Positions 26,922 through 37,496 of a DNA stretch of 64,000 nt are shown here, piece by piece (position 1 is the stretch's first letter; each line of letters starts with the position of its first letter). A program made the position numbers and the translations under genes. The notes below the pieces were generated by a model, which had not been told where the DNA came from, did no database searches, and worked only from the letters and a program-made list of their open reading frames with translations. The stretch spans positions 868,001 through 932,000 of the forward strand of contig AP024879.1 in assembly GCA_024346935.1 (NCBI GenBank), written 5' to 3'. This stretch comes from Vibrio inusitatus. GTDB lineage: Bacteria; Pseudomonadota; Gammaproteobacteria; Enterobacterales; Vibrionaceae.

Positions 26922-27057
26922 ACCTCACTGTACATATAAGTTAACCCTGCCAAACCGACTTCGTTTTTTAAAATAACTTTCCAAAAAAATGGGTGTGCAT
27001 TTCATTGAGAGCCCTATTTCAATCAGTCCCATTTAATATAGAGCCCGAATCTAGGAT

Positions 27058-27090
27058 AAAAAAAATCCTCGAATCTTACGACTCGAGGAC
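27058..27090 (-). terminator. Terminator of malEFG
   Basis: On the minus strand TCCTCGA/TCGAGGA (27083-27089 and 27066-27072) is followed by eight T. It lies 61 bp after the malG stop. Confidence 0.9.
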
Positions 27091-27150
27091 TTCTATATTA
27101 AAGACAGACGACTAAATCTCAGCCTTGGTTACTTTATCAATTTGAAGAGG

Positions 27151-28041
27151 TTATCCCTTCACACCACCAGCTGTTAGACCACCCACCAACCAGCGCTGTG
27201 CGAGTAGGAATACAATAGTGATAGGCAGTGCAGACAGTACTGCTGCCGCTGCGAAATCACCCCATAGATAGTTCTGAGGGTATAGGTATTGCTGCATGCC
27301 AACCGCTAGAGTGTACGAGTTAACATCGGATAGTAATAACGATGCCACTGGCACTTCACCCACTACCGCAATGAACGACAGAATGAATACTACCGCAAGG
27401 ATTGGTACTGATAGCGGCAACAGAACCAGACGGAATGCCTGCCAAGGGGTCGCGCCATCAAGAGCTGCCGCTTCTTCAAGGGAGTTATCGATGGTTTCAA
27501 AGTAACCCTTAATAGTCCATACATGCAGTGCTATACCACCTAGGTAAGAGAAGATCAATCCACCATGTGTATTCAAGCCTAGGAACGGAATGTACTGCCC
27601 TAGTTTGTCAAACAATGCGTAGATAGCCACCAACGCAAGTACTGCAGGGAACATCTGAAAGATCATCATCGCTTTTAGGATGGTGCTCTTTCCTTTGAAG
27701 CGCATGCGAGCAAAGGCATAGGCTGAAGTAGTTGAAAGTGCAACGATTAGAATCGAAGAAATACCTGCTACTTTTATAGAGTTCCATAACCAAGTTAATA
27801 CTGGGAACGGAGGTGGTGTGACCGTACCATCCGCATTTGTTACCGAGAAGCCTAACGCTAACTTCCAGTGCTCAAGTGATGGGTTATCTGGAATAAGACT
27901 ACCCGTTGCAAAGTTACCCTCACGAAATGAGATCGCAATGATCATCAACAGTGGGAAAATAATTAGAGACAAGAATGCCCATAGAGCAATATGTGTTGCC
28001 CAAACACGGTATTTAAGGTTTTTACCTTGTACCATTGCCAT
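27151..28041 (-). CDS. malG: Maltose/maltodextrin ABC permease MalG
   Basis: Inner-membrane subunit of the maltose importer; it pairs with MalF and is driven by MalK. It has 296 residues, the usual length. Six membrane segments are seen; the coupling (EAA) loop is [20 protein letters not shown] near residues 190-210. It ends AGGVKG, as MalG proteins do. GGAG lies 7 bases before the first ATG. It is the third gene of malEFG, 11 bp after malF. Confidence 0.96.
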   Translation of the reverse strand: MAMVQGKNLKYRVWATHIALWAFLSLIIFPLLMIIAISFREGNFATGSLIPDNPSLEHWKLALGFSVTNADGTVTPPPFPVLTWLWNSIKVAGISSILIVALSTTSAYAFARMRFKGKSTILKAMMIFQMFPAVLALVAIYALFDKLGQYIPFLGLNTHGGLIFSYLGGIALHVWTIKGYFETIDNSLEEAAALDGATPWQAFRLVLLPLSVPILAVVFILSFIAVVGEVPVASLLLSDVNSYTLAVGMQQYLYPQNYLWGDFAAAAVLSALPITIVFLLAQRWLVGGLTAGGVKG

Positions 28042-28052
28042 TGTATTGCTCC

Positions 28053-29630
28053 TTAATCTTGAGACAGCTTAGTGAAACGAAGGTTTAGTAGTGCCATACC
28101 ACCTACCAATAGGAAGATAAGCGTTGCGATTGCACTTGCTAGACCGAAGTCTTGACCACCACTACCTTCAAACGCGATGCGGTAGGTGTAGCTTACTAGT
28201 AGGTCGGTGTAACCTGCTGGCTCAGATGTCCCAATCATATTTGGACCACCATTGGTCAATAGCTGAATCATTACAAAGTTGTTGAAGTTAAACGCAAAAC
28301 TAGCAATTAGTAGCGGTGTCATTGGCTTAATCATCAATGGCACAGTAATGTGGAAGAAGTTCTTTAAAGGACCCGCTCCGTCAATTGCAGATGCTTCGTA
28401 TAAATCTTCAGGGATAGCTTTAAGTAGGCCCATACATAGGATCATCATGTAAGGGAAACCTAGCCAGGTATTCACTATCATTACCATACTCTTCGCCAAG
28501 AATGGGTCAGAGAACCAGTTAGGAGAGATGCCGAAGATTTGATTGAGCACTAAGTTTATTTCACCAAAGCTTTGGTTAAATAAACCTTTAAAGATCAGGA
28601 TTGAGATAAACGCTGGTACCGCGTATGGAAGTATCAATAGCACACGGTATAATCCGCGACCTTTTAACTCTTCCCATTGAACAACACTTGCTAGCACCAA
28701 ACCGATAACTAGTGTGAAGATAACGGTTAGAACGGCAAAAACAACGGTCCAAATAAAGATTGAGATAAACGGTTCTTTAATCCCGTCGTCTTTCCAAACT
28801 CGTTCAAAGTTATGAGTACCAATACCAACAACAAAACCAGGTGAAACGGTATTGCCGACAAATTCGCCATTGGCATCAACGGGTTGATAGAAGCCAACAT
28901 CCATATTTGGCATGAACGTCTCGCCAGATTGGTTGTTAAGCATGGTTTTGCCATCGTCTTGCAACGTAAACAACTGCTCTACACCTGCAAACTTACGCAA
29001 ACCACTCATGCGTACGGCTTCGCCACTAGGCTTAATAAGGTCAATTTTACTTAGCGTTGGGCGCGCTGCGATAATGCTTCGAATCGCTTGTTTTTCACCA
29101 ACGATAGAGTTTTCATCAACTGCAGTCAGCTCTAGATCTGTACCTTCAACGTCTTTAGTTAGAGTAAATTCACGCGTTGCTAAGGTTAGATCGCCGTCTG
29201 TAACACTGATGATGTGACCACCAGCTGTTTTAATCAATTGGAACGGATAACTATCACCACTTTGGAAAGTGCGATTTTCCAAAACTGACTGAGCACGTTC
29301 TAATGTAAGTTGGTTTTTTGCACTGTAGTTTGTGAATGCTAAGTTTACGGTATAGGCCAGTGGAAAAAGAATAAACAGAATCATCCCCGCAACACCCGGA
29401 TAAATATAACGGTGTGCGTAGGTTTTCTTGCTACCAAAGATGTATAGCGCTAACGCAGTTAAAATCAGTGTAAGAAGGGCAAATGCCGTTTCTCCACGAG
29501 CATACATTAGAACGGTTGCATAACCGTTTACAATTCCGACTAAGCCAAGAGTTGCCCATTTCAATACTGACTTAGTATTGTTGGCAACGGAAGGCGTCTC
29601 AACAGAACCAGAAGATTGAACTGTCTGCAT
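28053..29630 (-). CDS. malF: Maltose/maltodextrin ABC permease MalF
   Basis: Inner-membrane subunit of the maltose importer with 525 residues. It has the long periplasmic P2 loop (about residues 95-275) that is specific to MalF and contacts MalE. The C-terminal coupling loop is [20 protein letters not shown]. Several membrane segments flank it, including an N-terminal pair ([20 protein letters not shown]). It lies between malE, with a hairpin in the gap, and malG. Confidence 0.96.
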   Translation of the reverse strand: MQTVQSSGSVETPSVANNTKSVLKWATLGLVGIVNGYATVLMYARGETAFALLTLILTALALYIFGSKKTYAHRYIYPGVAGMILFILFPLAYTVNLAFTNYSAKNQLTLERAQSVLENRTFQSGDSYPFQLIKTAGGHIISVTDGDLTLATREFTLTKDVEGTDLELTAVDENSIVGEKQAIRSIIAARPTLSKIDLIKPSGEAVRMSGLRKFAGVEQLFTLQDDGKTMLNNQSGETFMPNMDVGFYQPVDANGEFVGNTVSPGFVVGIGTHNFERVWKDDGIKEPFISIFIWTVVFAVLTVIFTLVIGLVLASVVQWEELKGRGLYRVLLILPYAVPAFISILIFKGLFNQSFGEINLVLNQIFGISPNWFSDPFLAKSMVMIVNTWLGFPYMMILCMGLLKAIPEDLYEASAIDGAGPLKNFFHITVPLMIKPMTPLLIASFAFNFNNFVMIQLLTNGGPNMIGTSEPAGYTDLLVSYTYRIAFEGSGGQDFGLASAIATLIFLLVGGMALLNLRFTKLSQD

Positions 29631-29670
29631 AAAAAGAACCTACTAGCGAATAAAAAAATACAAAAAAAGT

Positions 29671-29693
29671 AAGGAGGGGATACCCCCCTCCTT
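29671..29693 (-). terminator. Hairpin between malE and malF (partial terminator)
   Basis: AAGGAGGGG (29671-29679) pairs with CCCCTCCTT (29685-29693). On the minus strand it is followed by ACTTTTTTTG. It lies 8 bp after malE, so it probably lowers malF and malG expression relative to the abundant binding protein. Confidence 0.8.
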
Positions 29694-29701
29694 AAAGGGT
29701 G

Positions 29702-30880
29702 TTACTTAAGCATTTGCTTCTTAGCGTCAGCTAGAGCAGAGTCAACATCTTGACGACCGTCAACAACATTAACGATAACGTTTTTCGCTGAGCCCCAGTA
29801 TGTGTTCATCTGAGGGATGTTAGGCATGATTTCGCCATTTTCAGCACTTGCCATTGTTGCAGCAATACGAGGATCTGAAGCTAGCTCTTCTTGGAAAGAT
29901 TTAAGCGCAACAGCACCAAGTGGCTTGTCATCATTTACTTGACGTAGACCATCATTAGTCAGTAGGTAGTTCTCTAGGAACTCAACCGCAAGGTCTTTGT
30001 TTGGTGAAGCCGTGCTGATACCAGCAGTAAGTACACCTACAAATGGAGAAGATGGTTGACCTTCAAACGTTGGTAGCGTTGTTACACCGTAGTTTACTTT
30101 GTTTTCGTAACCACCCCATGACCATGGGCCGTTGATTGTTAGAGCAACTTCGCCTTTCGCGAAAGAAGAATCAGCAATCGAGTAATCCATATCGGCAGAG
30201 ATGACTTTTGAATCGACTAAAGACTTGATGAAGTTCATTGCATCTTTAACGCCTTGTTTATCGATACCAACGTCTTTTACATCGTAGCCCGTATCAGTAG
30301 GCTTGAATGCGTAACCACCGTCAGCAGCCATTAGTGGCCATGTGAAGTACGGTTCTTTTAGGTTCCACATGATTGCTTTCTTGCCATCTTTCATTAGCTT
30401 TGCATCAAGAGCTGCAATTTCTTCCCACGTTTTTGGCGGGTTAGGAACTAAGTCTTTGTTGTAGATAAGAGCAAGCGCTTCGATAGCTACTGGGTAACCA
30501 ATCGTTTTGCCTTCAAAGTTCACAGCATCCCATGCGAAATCGACGATGCCTTCTTTAATTTCTTTAGAAGGTTTGATCTCAGCAAGAAGACCAGCCTCAG
30601 CGTAGCCACCAAAACGGTCGTGTGCCCAGAAGATGATATCTGGACCATCACCAGTAGCAGCTACTTGTGGGAAACGAGACTCTAAACCATCTGGGTGAGC
30701 TACAGTGACTTTGATACCCGTGTCTTCTTCAAAGCGTTTACCTACTTCGGCAAGACCGTTATAACCTTTATCACCATTAATCCAGATAGTCAGTTGACCT
30801 TCTTCGATTGCTGCGTGCGCACCAAACGAACCAAGAGCAACTAAAGTGCCAAGTGCCACTGTGCTTAGGGCTTTTTTCAT
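29702..30880 (-). CDS. malE: Maltose-binding periplasmic protein
   Basis: Periplasmic receptor that binds maltose and maltodextrins and delivers them to MalFGK2. It has 392 residues with a signal peptide ([20 protein letters not shown], cleaved after AHA). Landmarks match Mal[40 protein letters not shown], and [16 protein letters not shown]. It is the first gene of malEFG and runs divergently from malK. Confidence 0.97.
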   Translation of the reverse strand: MKKALSTVALGTLVALGSFGAHAAIEEGQLTIWINGDKGYNGLAEVGKRFEEDTGIKVTVAHPDGLESRFPQVAATGDGPDIIFWAHDRFGGYAEAGLLAEIKPSKEIKEGIVDFAWDAVNFEGKTIGYPVAIEALALIYNKDLVPNPPKTWEEIAALDAKLMKDGKKAIMWNLKEPYFTWPLMAADGGYAFKPTDTGYDVKDVGIDKQGVKDAMNFIKSLVDSKVISADMDYSIADSSFAKGEVALTINGPWSWGGYENKVNYGVTTLPTFEGQPSSPFVGVLTAGISTASPNKDLAVEFLENYLLTNDGLRQVNDDKPLGAVALKSFQEELASDPRIAATMASAENGEIMPNIPQMNTYWGSAKNVIVNVVDGRQDVDSALADAKKQMLK

Positions 30881-31043
30881 GTGTTTAATCCTTTTTTATT
30901 ATTGATGTAGGGCTATCAACTATTAATTCCTGAAAGCCAAATTTCATCATCTATCATCCGCTAGTCCACTTCACTCATCATCCTCCCGAGTACTACGCCC
31001 TATACAAGCTAGCGCATTTTCGTGATCTTGCTCGCTCATCAAG

Positions 31044-31088
31044 AGTGACTTAAATCACACAACATCATTTCCTGTGATTCAAGTCACC
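31044..31088. promoter_or_regulatory. Two CRP-type sites in the malE-malK region
   Basis: AGTGACTTAAATCACA (31044-31059) and TGTGATTCAAGTCACC (31073-31088) each keep the TGTGA-N6-TCACA pattern with one mismatch. Their centres are 29 bp apart. They lie 164-208 bp before malE and 500-545 bp before malK. Confidence 0.85.
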
Positions 31089-31145
31089 ACAAAGAGCATA
31101 ATAAAAGTGATATTGATCGATTTGACACTCTACTCCACCCCTCCC

Positions 31146-31155
31146 CCTCCTCCCC
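31146..31155 (-). promoter_or_regulatory. MalT box next to the CRP sites
   Basis: Read on the minus strand this is GGGGAGGAGG, an exact match to the MalT consensus GGGGAKGAGG. Weaker 8/10 matches lie at 31137-31146 and 31157-31166, in a C-rich run where chance matches are easy, and at 30979-30988. Together with the CRP sites this supports MalT/CRP control of malEFG and malK. Confidence 0.7.
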
Positions 31156-31264
31156 CGCTACTCCCCCTACAAAAAATTTCATCAGGAGGATGTCGTTAGG
31201 TACAAAATTGCACAAACTAGCAACATCCGAGATATGGATGGTAAGAACCCTTTTCTAACGAGAT

Positions 31265-31399
31265 TTGTTAGATTTGCATTTCAAACTAGCTAATAGCGAC
31301 TTTGGTGTTATACGTGATGGCATTCATGACGGGAAATACGCCGAAGTGCGGGGGATATTAGTGGCGTTTCGAAATGAGCAGGTGGTGTTACCAAAATAA
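31265..31399 (+). CDS. Possible 44-residue small protein in the malK leader
   Basis: An open frame starting with TTG and flanked by an upstream in-frame stop. The peptide (MLDLHFKLANSDFGVIRDGI and on to VAFRNEQVVLPK) looks protein-like, with mixed hydrophobic strands, but there is only a weak GAG ahead of the start. No family is recognised. It may be a fragment of a decayed gene, or chance. The rest of the 709-bp gap holds the control sites listed and no other gene. Confidence 0.3.
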   Translation: MLDLHFKLANSDFGVIRDGIHDGKYAEVRGILVAFRNEQVVLPK

Positions 31400-31589
31400 A
31401 CTGATGTCTTTGAGCTCTGGGGGGAGCTTCTGGTATTAGTGTTTTGTGTTCACCACCTTTTTTCTTTCCTGTTCTCTCATAGAAAATTTTGCAAAATTAC
31501 TTCTGTTTCCTATTTTTAGTACTCATGGAATAATCGATAACCATAAATGAGCGCTAAGTTGTAAAAATTAAAATTGAGGATCAACTCAA

Positions 31590-32714
31590 ATGACTAGTGT
31601 CACGTTAAAAAATGTTTGTAAATCCTATGGTGACGTAAAAATCTCAAAGAACGTCGATCTAGACATTAAAGAAGGCGAATTTGTTGTATTCGTAGGGCCA
31701 TCAGGCTGTGGTAAATCTACGCTTCTACGTTGTATTGCAGGTCTAGAAGACATCACTTCAGGTGATCTTTACATCGGTGAACAGCGCATGAATGACATCG
31801 AGCCTTCAAAGCGTGGCGTAGGTATGGTATTCCAGTCATACGCTTTGTATCCTCACCTTAACCTTTATGACAACATGTCATTTGGTATGAAACTGGCTAA
31901 AGCAGACAAAGCTGAAACAGACAAGCGCGTTAAGCATGCAGCAGACATCCTTCAGCTAACTCACCTACTCGAACGCCAACCTAAGGCTCTTTCTGGTGGT
32001 CAGCGTCAGCGTGTTGCAATCGGCCGTACACTAGTTTCTCAGCCTCAAGTATTCCTACTTGATGAGCCTCTATCTAACCTTGATGCCGCACTGCGTGTAC
32101 AAATGCGTAGTGAGATCACCAAGCTTCAGCGCCAACTAGGCTGCACCATGATCTACGTAACGCACGATCAGGTTGAAGCTATGACTATGGCTGACAAAAT
32201 TGTTGTTCTTGACGGTGGTTACGTCTCTCAGGTTGGTAAGCCTCTAGATCTGTACCACTACCCGCAAAACCGTTTTGTAGCAGGTTTCATCGGTTCTCCT
32301 AAGATGAACTTCATCAGCGTACACGCTATCGAAGCATCAGCTGAGCACGTTAAAGTAGAACTGGAGAACAAGACTGCATTCAATATTCCAGTAGATGGGT
32401 CAACTGTTAACGTTGGCGACCGTATGTCTCTTGGTATCCGCCCTGAGCACCTACTGATGTCTGACTCTTCTGAAGCCACTATCGAAGGTGAAGTGACCAT
32501 TGTTGAAAAACTAGGTCAAGAAACGCAAGTTTACCTATCTGTAGAAAGCGCTGACACTGACATCAACTTCCGTCAGCCAGACACACTACAAGTAGAGCCT
32601 GGCGATAAGTACGCTATCGGTATCGACCCTAAACGCTGTCACCTATTCCACGATGATGGCCGCGCATGTCGTCGTCTGCATCAAGAAGTGGGTGCGGATA
32701 TTCCTGAGAAGTAG
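31590..32714 (+). CDS. malK: Maltose importer ATPase MalK
   Basis: Cytoplasmic ATPase of MalEFGK2, of 374 residues. Walker A is GPSGCGKST, the signature is [15 protein letters not shown], Walker B is [15 protein letters not shown], and the switch histidine is in [15 protein letters not shown]. The C-terminal regulatory domain (about 235-374, from [10 protein letters not shown]) is the type that binds MalT and EIIA-Glc in enteric bacteria. GAGG lies 9 bases before the ATG. It is divergent from malE, and no lamB follows within the window. Confidence 0.96.
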   Translation: MTSVTLKNVCKSYGDVKISKNVDLDIKEGEFVVFVGPSGCGKSTLLRCIAGLEDITSGDLYIGEQRMNDIEPSKRGVGMVFQSYALYPHLNLYDNMSFGMKLAKADKAETDKRVKHAADILQLTHLLERQPKALSGGQRQRVAIGRTLVSQPQVFLLDEPLSNLDAALRVQMRSEITKLQRQLGCTMIYVTHDQVEAMTMADKIVVLDGGYVSQVGKPLDLYHYPQNRFVAGFIGSPKMNFISVHAIEASAEHVKVELENKTAFNIPVDGSTVNVGDRMSLGIRPEHLLMSDSSEATIEGEVTIVEKLGQETQVYLSVESADTDINFRQPDTLQVEPGDKYAIGIDPKRCHLFHDDGRACRRLHQEVGADIPEK

Positions 32715-32741
32715 AACATAAACTAATACACTTAATATATT

Positions 32742-32771
32742 ACGAGGGAGCCCGAATAAGAGCTCCCTCGT
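32742..32771. terminator. Hairpin between convergent malK and the pilus tip gene
   Basis: ACGAGGGAGC (32742-32751) and GCTCCCTCGT (32762-32771) form a perfect 10-bp stem with a 10-base loop. The following bases are TACATATTT, so it is a weak bidirectional terminator at best. Confidence 0.65.
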
Positions 32772-32804
32772 TACATATTTAAAAGCAATATCAATGTTTA
32801 TTTT

Positions 32805-33629
32805 CTAGGGTTTAGCAAAAGCAACTATCGTAATCACTTCTTTATATGAGCCAGCTGCCGCATTTCTGGTATCCCCTACTCTAATCATGAATTTCTTTTT
32901 AGTTGCTCTCACGCTACTTAGTCTATTGAACTTTATTTCATCATCTATAGCCACTTTTTTACTGTCTAAATAAATACTATATGCGATGGACTCATTGGGT
33001 ATATCGATATGTTGCAACCTTCCAAACTCTGATCTAAACAACAAACTTACAGGAGTATTAGCTCGAAAGAAAACATCAGCACTTTTAGTTTGATTCGATT
33101 TTAAAACTCCAAAATTCATGGTGTGATGCGACTTATCTAAACTAGATATACCCAAATCTACAAAAGGTGAGACCTTAAACGCAATCGTTACATTTTTAGG
33201 ACTTATACCCTCTATACCAGCTAAAGCGACTGTAAGATTTCCGGAGTAATCACCTGCTCGGCTTAGTGATGCTTGAGGAAACTCGACCCAAAGTTTAGTT
33301 GTTGAGTCGTTCGAAAGTGAAAATAACACTCCACGTGACATTCTTACCCCACTATTATTACCCGAAGAATCCACTACTCTACCGGGAATAATTGTATTAT
33401 TATTCTTAACCGACACATTTCCAACAGTGTCTGAACGTATATATATCCCTTGAGGTCGACATCTTGCGATCGATTTATCAACCTGAATATATATAGGCAA
33501 TTTAATAGCATTTTCTTTAGAGGAAAGACTATTGCTATCAACTTTAACTGACCAGTTACCCGTACACGGTTGACTGAGCACCGGAAATGAAACACACAAG
33601 AAAAAGAGATAAATATATATTCTAATCAT
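32805..33629 (-). CDS. Putative pilus tip protein / minor pilin of the chaperone-usher cluster
   Basis: Exported protein of about 274 residues with a signal peptide (MIRIYIYLFFLCVSFPVLSQ). It appears to hold two immunoglobulin-like pilin domains. The second (from about residue 160) resembles a spore-coat-U (SCPU) pilin domain: MNFGVLKSN, SIAYSIYLDSKKV and AGSYKEVITIVAF. The first ends with the similar RAGDYSGNLTVAL. Such two-domain proteins are the tip subunit (CsuE-like) of archaic, or sigma-class, pili. The ATG at 33629 has AAGGAG at good spacing; it overlaps the usher end by 8 bp. Last gene of the cluster. Confidence 0.7.
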   Translation of the reverse strand: MIRIYIYLFFLCVSFPVLSQPCTGNWSVKVDSNSLSSKENAIKLPIYIQVDKSIARCRPQGIYIRSDTVGNVSVKNNNTIIPGRVVDSSGNNSGVRMSRGVLFSLSNDSTTKLWVEFPQASLSRAGDYSGNLTVALAGIEGISPKNVTIAFKVSPFVDLGISSLDKSHHTMNFGVLKSNQTKSADVFFRANTPVSLLFRSEFGRLQHIDIPNESIAYSIYLDSKKVAIDDEIKFNRLSSVRATKKKFMIRVGDTRNAAAGSYKEVITIVAFAKP

Positions 33630-36048
33630 CATTTACTCCTTGTAATTGAAGTTGAGTCGATTCTAAGTAAATCAAATTATCTTCATTGTCCGGAATGGAA
33701 ATTATCCCTCTATAACTTGGGTTACCTTTGATTATTATTTCAAAATTTCCACTTGTCATTCCGTCAAGCGCAAACCGACCACCTCTATTGGTGAAAAATG
33801 ACTTCTCACCAGTTTCCATTAGTAAAACTCCGTTCCTTAGGACGATAGGCTCCCCATTTTTATCAATTAGTTTCCCTAGCACCGTTTTGGATGCATTTGA
33901 ACCGACTGTCAATAAGTGACCTGTATATGAGCCAGCAACAATGCTGTGTCTGTCAGGGCCATAGTCATAGCCAATGGGTGCATCAGGAACACTGATACTG
34001 ATATTTGAAGTGCCATGAGCTCCGTAGATTGGAACTAATCCAGACAGCGATCTGGTCGCGATAGATTCCGGTCTATCTTCATCGAAGCCGTTTATTAATA
34101 CAGGTGCTTCTAAGCTATTGTGAACATCAACAATGGCAGCAGGCCCACCATAACTTCTTCCCCATGCGATATTACTATCAAAAACACTAACTGCAGTGCT
34201 TAATCGCCCTGAAATTCTTTGCGAGCGATTCTCAGAAAAATCGATATAATTTGTTTGATACTCAACTTCTGTAGTAAACCGGTTTGCTACATAATCTATC
34301 TTTCCTGAATACTCTTGAAATTCTGGTGTTATATCTGACCTTAATTCATATCCAAAGCTATTCGGAGTATATTCTGACAATTTAGAAAATGACGTTCTGA
34401 CTGAATTCGGTCGAGATTGATACTCAACTGCTGCTGAATAATAATTCTCTGAAGAAAACCAATCCCAACGGCCTACAAAATAATATCTAATATCATTGCT
34501 GGAACTGCCGTTATTAAATGAATAATCTATACCGCTGGTAAAGGTAAATCTCCAAGGAGACCACGTTGCTTCAACTGCAGCATAATAATTATCTTCATCT
34601 AAATCTACATCTTTAAACCAATTACCCCTCACAGTATAATTAATCGTAGGTGTAATGAAGTAACTATAATCCCCTATTACTCTTATTCCGTTACTTAAAG
34701 TTTCATCAAGGTTCCAAGGCGTAGACCTATAATCAGAAAACGTTTCAGCTGATAGCCTAAAGTTAGGACTGCTGAAATCCAAATTACCAAATATAGCTTG
34801 TTCATAATCAACACTTACTATCATTCCGATCTCATCGACATCAGAGTAAGTTAACCCACTAAATCGGCTACCTATATTTCCAAAGTTAGAACCTAAATTC
34901 AGAATACTTCCAAAAATTTGACCATCAGGGTGCCAAGTTGAGTTGACACCTACAGTGACATCATCGGTTATGCCATATTCATAGAAGCCTTGCACTGCAT
35001 ACTGTGTTTCATCATAGTCGTAGACGTTGTCTTCTATCGATGAAAATACACCGGCATAAAGAGAAAAATCACTGATACCTTCTCGCAATAATCGAGCATT
35101 AAAGAACTGACTATAGTTTATCACCTCTCGTTGGCCAGACTGATATTCAATTTCAATCCGTATATCATTGCTTCCTTGGTCTAAAGGCAAATCTTCTATA
35201 TCGTAGCGGCCTGGTCGTAGCCTCAGATCTGTAAAATATATATTATTGATGTATATATATACATTTGCACTTTCACGTAAATAAATCGATTGTGCGCCGC
35301 CATTTTGTATATTTCTATCGGGTTGTAACCTAGACCACAGTCTTTCAATCGCTATGCCGCCTAAGTTCAAAGACGGCATATGACCAGTTACACTACTACT
35401 TAGATCTCCAACACTAAAACGCATTGGGTAATCTGGCCGGTCTATAAACATCAAAATATCCCCTCTATAAACACTGGGAGAATCTAATTCTTCATTTGAC
35501 TGAATACCTTCCACATAAGCTGCAGCCTCTAGGTTCAACCCCAAAGGTCCACCTATATTAATTGCCGATATCCACTCTCCTAACCATAGGTTCGTATTAT
35601 CAGAATCAGGTGTGATATCATAATCATCGGAAAAATTAAATATATTGTGCCAAGCAATAAATGAGTATTCTGAATAGGTTGGTTTTCTATATTCTCCATC
35701 AAAATCAATCGATGTTTGACTCGATGATTGCTCTTCAAGAGATACACTAAGACTCAGATCGTTGGAATCAAAATCTAACCAAATTCCAATCGGGTTAAGC
35801 TCTTTGTTTCCCACACTGTTCGAACCATACACCGCCAGTTCAGCCAGTATCTTAGGACTCACGTCTCTTCGAAGCACTTTTGCCAACTCATTCGCAGGCA
35901 CTCCTCCAAACGAAGACCCATTAGTAAATACGTTTACTTCACCCAATTTTCGACTGTCGTAATATAATGGTAAAGGAAACAGCCAGTCTGAAGAAGCATG
36001 TACTGCTAGAGATAACAGCAATACAAGTAATGAAAACCAAGTTTTCAT
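33622..36048 (-). CDS. Fimbrial outer-membrane usher
   Basis: Outer-membrane pore that recruits chaperone-subunit complexes and assembles the pilus. It has 808 residues, within the usual 800-850 range, with a signal peptide (MKTWFSLLVLLLSLAVHASS). The N-terminal domain is followed by a long barrel (from about 150, many YxxxF/W strands), a plug-like segment (NVYIYINNIYFTDLRLRPGR, LPLDQGSNDIRIEIEY) and a C-terminal domain (GKLIDKNGEPIVLRNGVLLM, then FALDGMTSGNFEII). It begins 4 bp after the chaperone stop. Base composition is markedly AT-rich compared with the neighbouring mal and pst genes. Confidence 0.88.
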   Translation of the reverse strand: MKTWFSLLVLLLSLAVHASSDWLFPLPLYYDSRKLGEVNVFTNGSSFGGVPANELAKVLRRDVSPKILAELAVYGSNSVGNKELNPIGIWLDFDSNDLSLSVSLEEQSSSQTSIDFDGEYRKPTYSEYSFIAWHNIFNFSDDYDITPDSDNTNLWLGEWISAINIGGPLGLNLEAAAYVEGIQSNEELDSPSVYRGDILMFIDRPDYPMRFSVGDLSSSVTGHMPSLNLGGIAIERLWSRLQPDRNIQNGGAQSIYLRESANVYIYINNIYFTDLRLRPGRYDIEDLPLDQGSNDIRIEIEYQSGQREVINYSQFFNARLLREGISDFSLYAGVFSSIEDNVYDYDETQYAVQGFYEYGITDDVTVGVNSTWHPDGQIFGSILNLGSNFGNIGSRFSGLTYSDVDEIGMIVSVDYEQAIFGNLDFSSPNFRLSAETFSDYRSTPWNLDETLSNGIRVIGDYSYFITPTINYTVRGNWFKDVDLDEDNYYAAVEATWSPWRFTFTSGIDYSFNNGSSSNDIRYYFVGRWDWFSSENYYSAAVEYQSRPNSVRTSFSKLSEYTPNSFGYELRSDITPEFQEYSGKIDYVANRFTTEVEYQTNYIDFSENRSQRISGRLSTAVSVFDSNIAWGRSYGGPAAIVDVHNSLEAPVLINGFDEDRPESIATRSLSGLVPIYGAHGTSNISISVPDAPIGYDYGPDRHSIVAGSYTGHLLTVGSNASKTVLGKLIDKNGEPIVLRNGVLLMETGEKSFFTNRGGRFALDGMTSGNFEIIIKGNPSYRGIISIPDNEDNLIYLESTQLQLQGVNDD

Positions 36049-36052
36049 TTTT

Positions 36053-36733
36053 CTAATTCACTATAATCACTTCGCTATATTTATCATAATCCTCAGGTAA
36101 CTGTACCTTTTGTGTTGACTTTGGTAATAGGTATCCTGCTGTGGGGACTTGCAGTTCCATCCATGAAATAGTTGAAGAACCTGAACCAGAGAATTCGAAT
36201 CGACTCTGATTCAGATCATATACACAATTAGAGGGGTTACTAAGTTCAAGCTGTCCACTAACCATTTTTGGTAATACTTTTGCGTCGCACTTTAACGGTG
36301 ATACAAAAATCACAGTGGAGAAATCAACTAATATTTCAACCGTCCCTGAATCCTCTCCTGGATTATCACTCGTTTGTATTTGCTCGAAGACCAATCGAAA
36401 TGTCTGGGTTTGTGGAAGCATGACATTCCCTAAGTACCGCACTCTAAATCGCTGACTTTCGCCTGCTTTTATTTTGGATTGTGGGGGTAGAACCAAGAAC
36501 TCTTCATCCGACCGTATCAAATTTTCAGTGCCATCTTTGTTAAATCCGACTCTGTAGACAACAGCTTCTAAAATGACATCACTAGCATCTGTGTTGTCTA
36601 CCTCGTAACTTCCTTGAGACTTTGTTCCGGCAACTTCAAATAGCTGAAACATTGGGGATACTTGGTAAGCAGCTGTGTTAAAAGGCAATCCAAGCAGAAA
36701 TACTAACAGTATTGATGTAGACAAATCTTTCAT
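36053..36733 (-). CDS. Periplasmic pilus chaperone (PapD-like)
   Basis: Periplasmic chaperone of 226 residues that folds pilus subunits by donor-strand complementation. It has a signal peptide (MKDLSTSILLVFLLGLPFNT). Family landmarks are the YQVSPMFQLFEVAGTKSQGS start, FLVLPPQSKIKAGESQRFRV (subunit-binding site region) and TFRLVFEQIQTS (G1 strand). It lies between the pilin and usher genes on the same strand. The order pilin-chaperone-usher-tip resembles that of archaic pili. Confidence 0.88.
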   Translation of the reverse strand: MKDLSTSILLVFLLGLPFNTAAYQVSPMFQLFEVAGTKSQGSYEVDNTDASDVILEAVVYRVGFNKDGTENLIRSDEEFLVLPPQSKIKAGESQRFRVRYLGNVMLPQTQTFRLVFEQIQTSDNPGEDSGTVEILVDFSTVIFVSPLKCDAKVLPKMVSGQLELSNPSNCVYDLNQSRFEFSGSGSSTISWMELQVPTAGYLLPKSTQKVQLPEDYDKYSEVIIVN

Positions 36734-36830
36734 TATTTATTTCCCTATAAATAACTAAAAGCGGGTGTAAACACCCACTTTTATCGAATTGAATACACTC
36801 ATACTGATTTAAAGCAGTGTAATTACAACT

Positions 36831-37403
36831 CTAAGGTGTTGGTAACAAAGGTAAACCACTTACAGTCAGTGTCAAAGTATCAGAGTATTCACCTGCAAGT
36901 CTTGGTCCACCACCAATTGAATTAAGAGTAACTGATTGAGTTCCACCCGTTGTTGTTACAGCGGAAATCCCATCTCCTTTATTCCATATATATTCTTTGG
37001 GTGTACCATTAGCATGATCAGCAGCAAACGTTTCAGCTCCAAAGCCTACTTCATACGGAATATAAACATCGGCTATCGACTTATGCGCAAGTGCCCCATT
37101 CTCCGAACGTACTTTCAACCAAATATTACCTGTATTACATTCCGCAGAATATTCACCTACTTTTCTAACTCCTGGGCCTTTCTGTTTTTTAAATACATCA
37201 ATGACAGCAGAGTCAGGTAGACTGAATTTACATTTACATGGTATTTCACCTTCTAGTGTAAACGTCGCTGACGCTTCACATTCATACTTGTTCTCACATC
37301 TAGGCGGCTTTCTCTTCCCTTCACCGTTTTGTGTTGCTAACGTTCCAGTACTTACAGTAAGCGCTAGCCCACCAACAATAGAAGCCACTAATAGCCTGTT
37401 CAT
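36831..37403 (-). CDS. Putative major pilin subunit
   Basis: Exported protein of 190 residues. The signal peptide is MNRLLVASIVGGLALTVSTG, cleaved near TLA. The mature part has cysteines in PRCENKYECEAS and PCKCKFSLPD, more than most pilins, so several disulfides are possible. The C-terminal GEYSDTLTLTVSGLP is the pattern seen at the end of SCPU-type pilin domains. The ATG at 37403 has GAGG about 8 bases upstream; an ATG at 37430 lacks that. It is the first structural gene, 97 bp before the chaperone, and 93 bp downstream of the regulator. Confidence 0.75.
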   Translation of the reverse strand: MNRLLVASIVGGLALTVSTGTLATQNGEGKRKPPRCENKYECEASATFTLEGEIPCKCKFSLPDSAVIDVFKKQKGPGVRKVGEYSAECNTGNIWLKVRSENGALAHKSIADVYIPYEVGFGAETFAADHANGTPKEYIWNKGDGISAVTTTGGTQSVTLNSIGGGPRLAGEYSDTLTLTVSGLPLLPTP

Positions 37404-37496
37404 AATCAATCCCTCGTCTAAGTTATGCACTTTTAACCACGTTGCGAGGAAAGCATAGTGTTTCGTATTACTTTTAACGTCACCCTATATGGTGAA

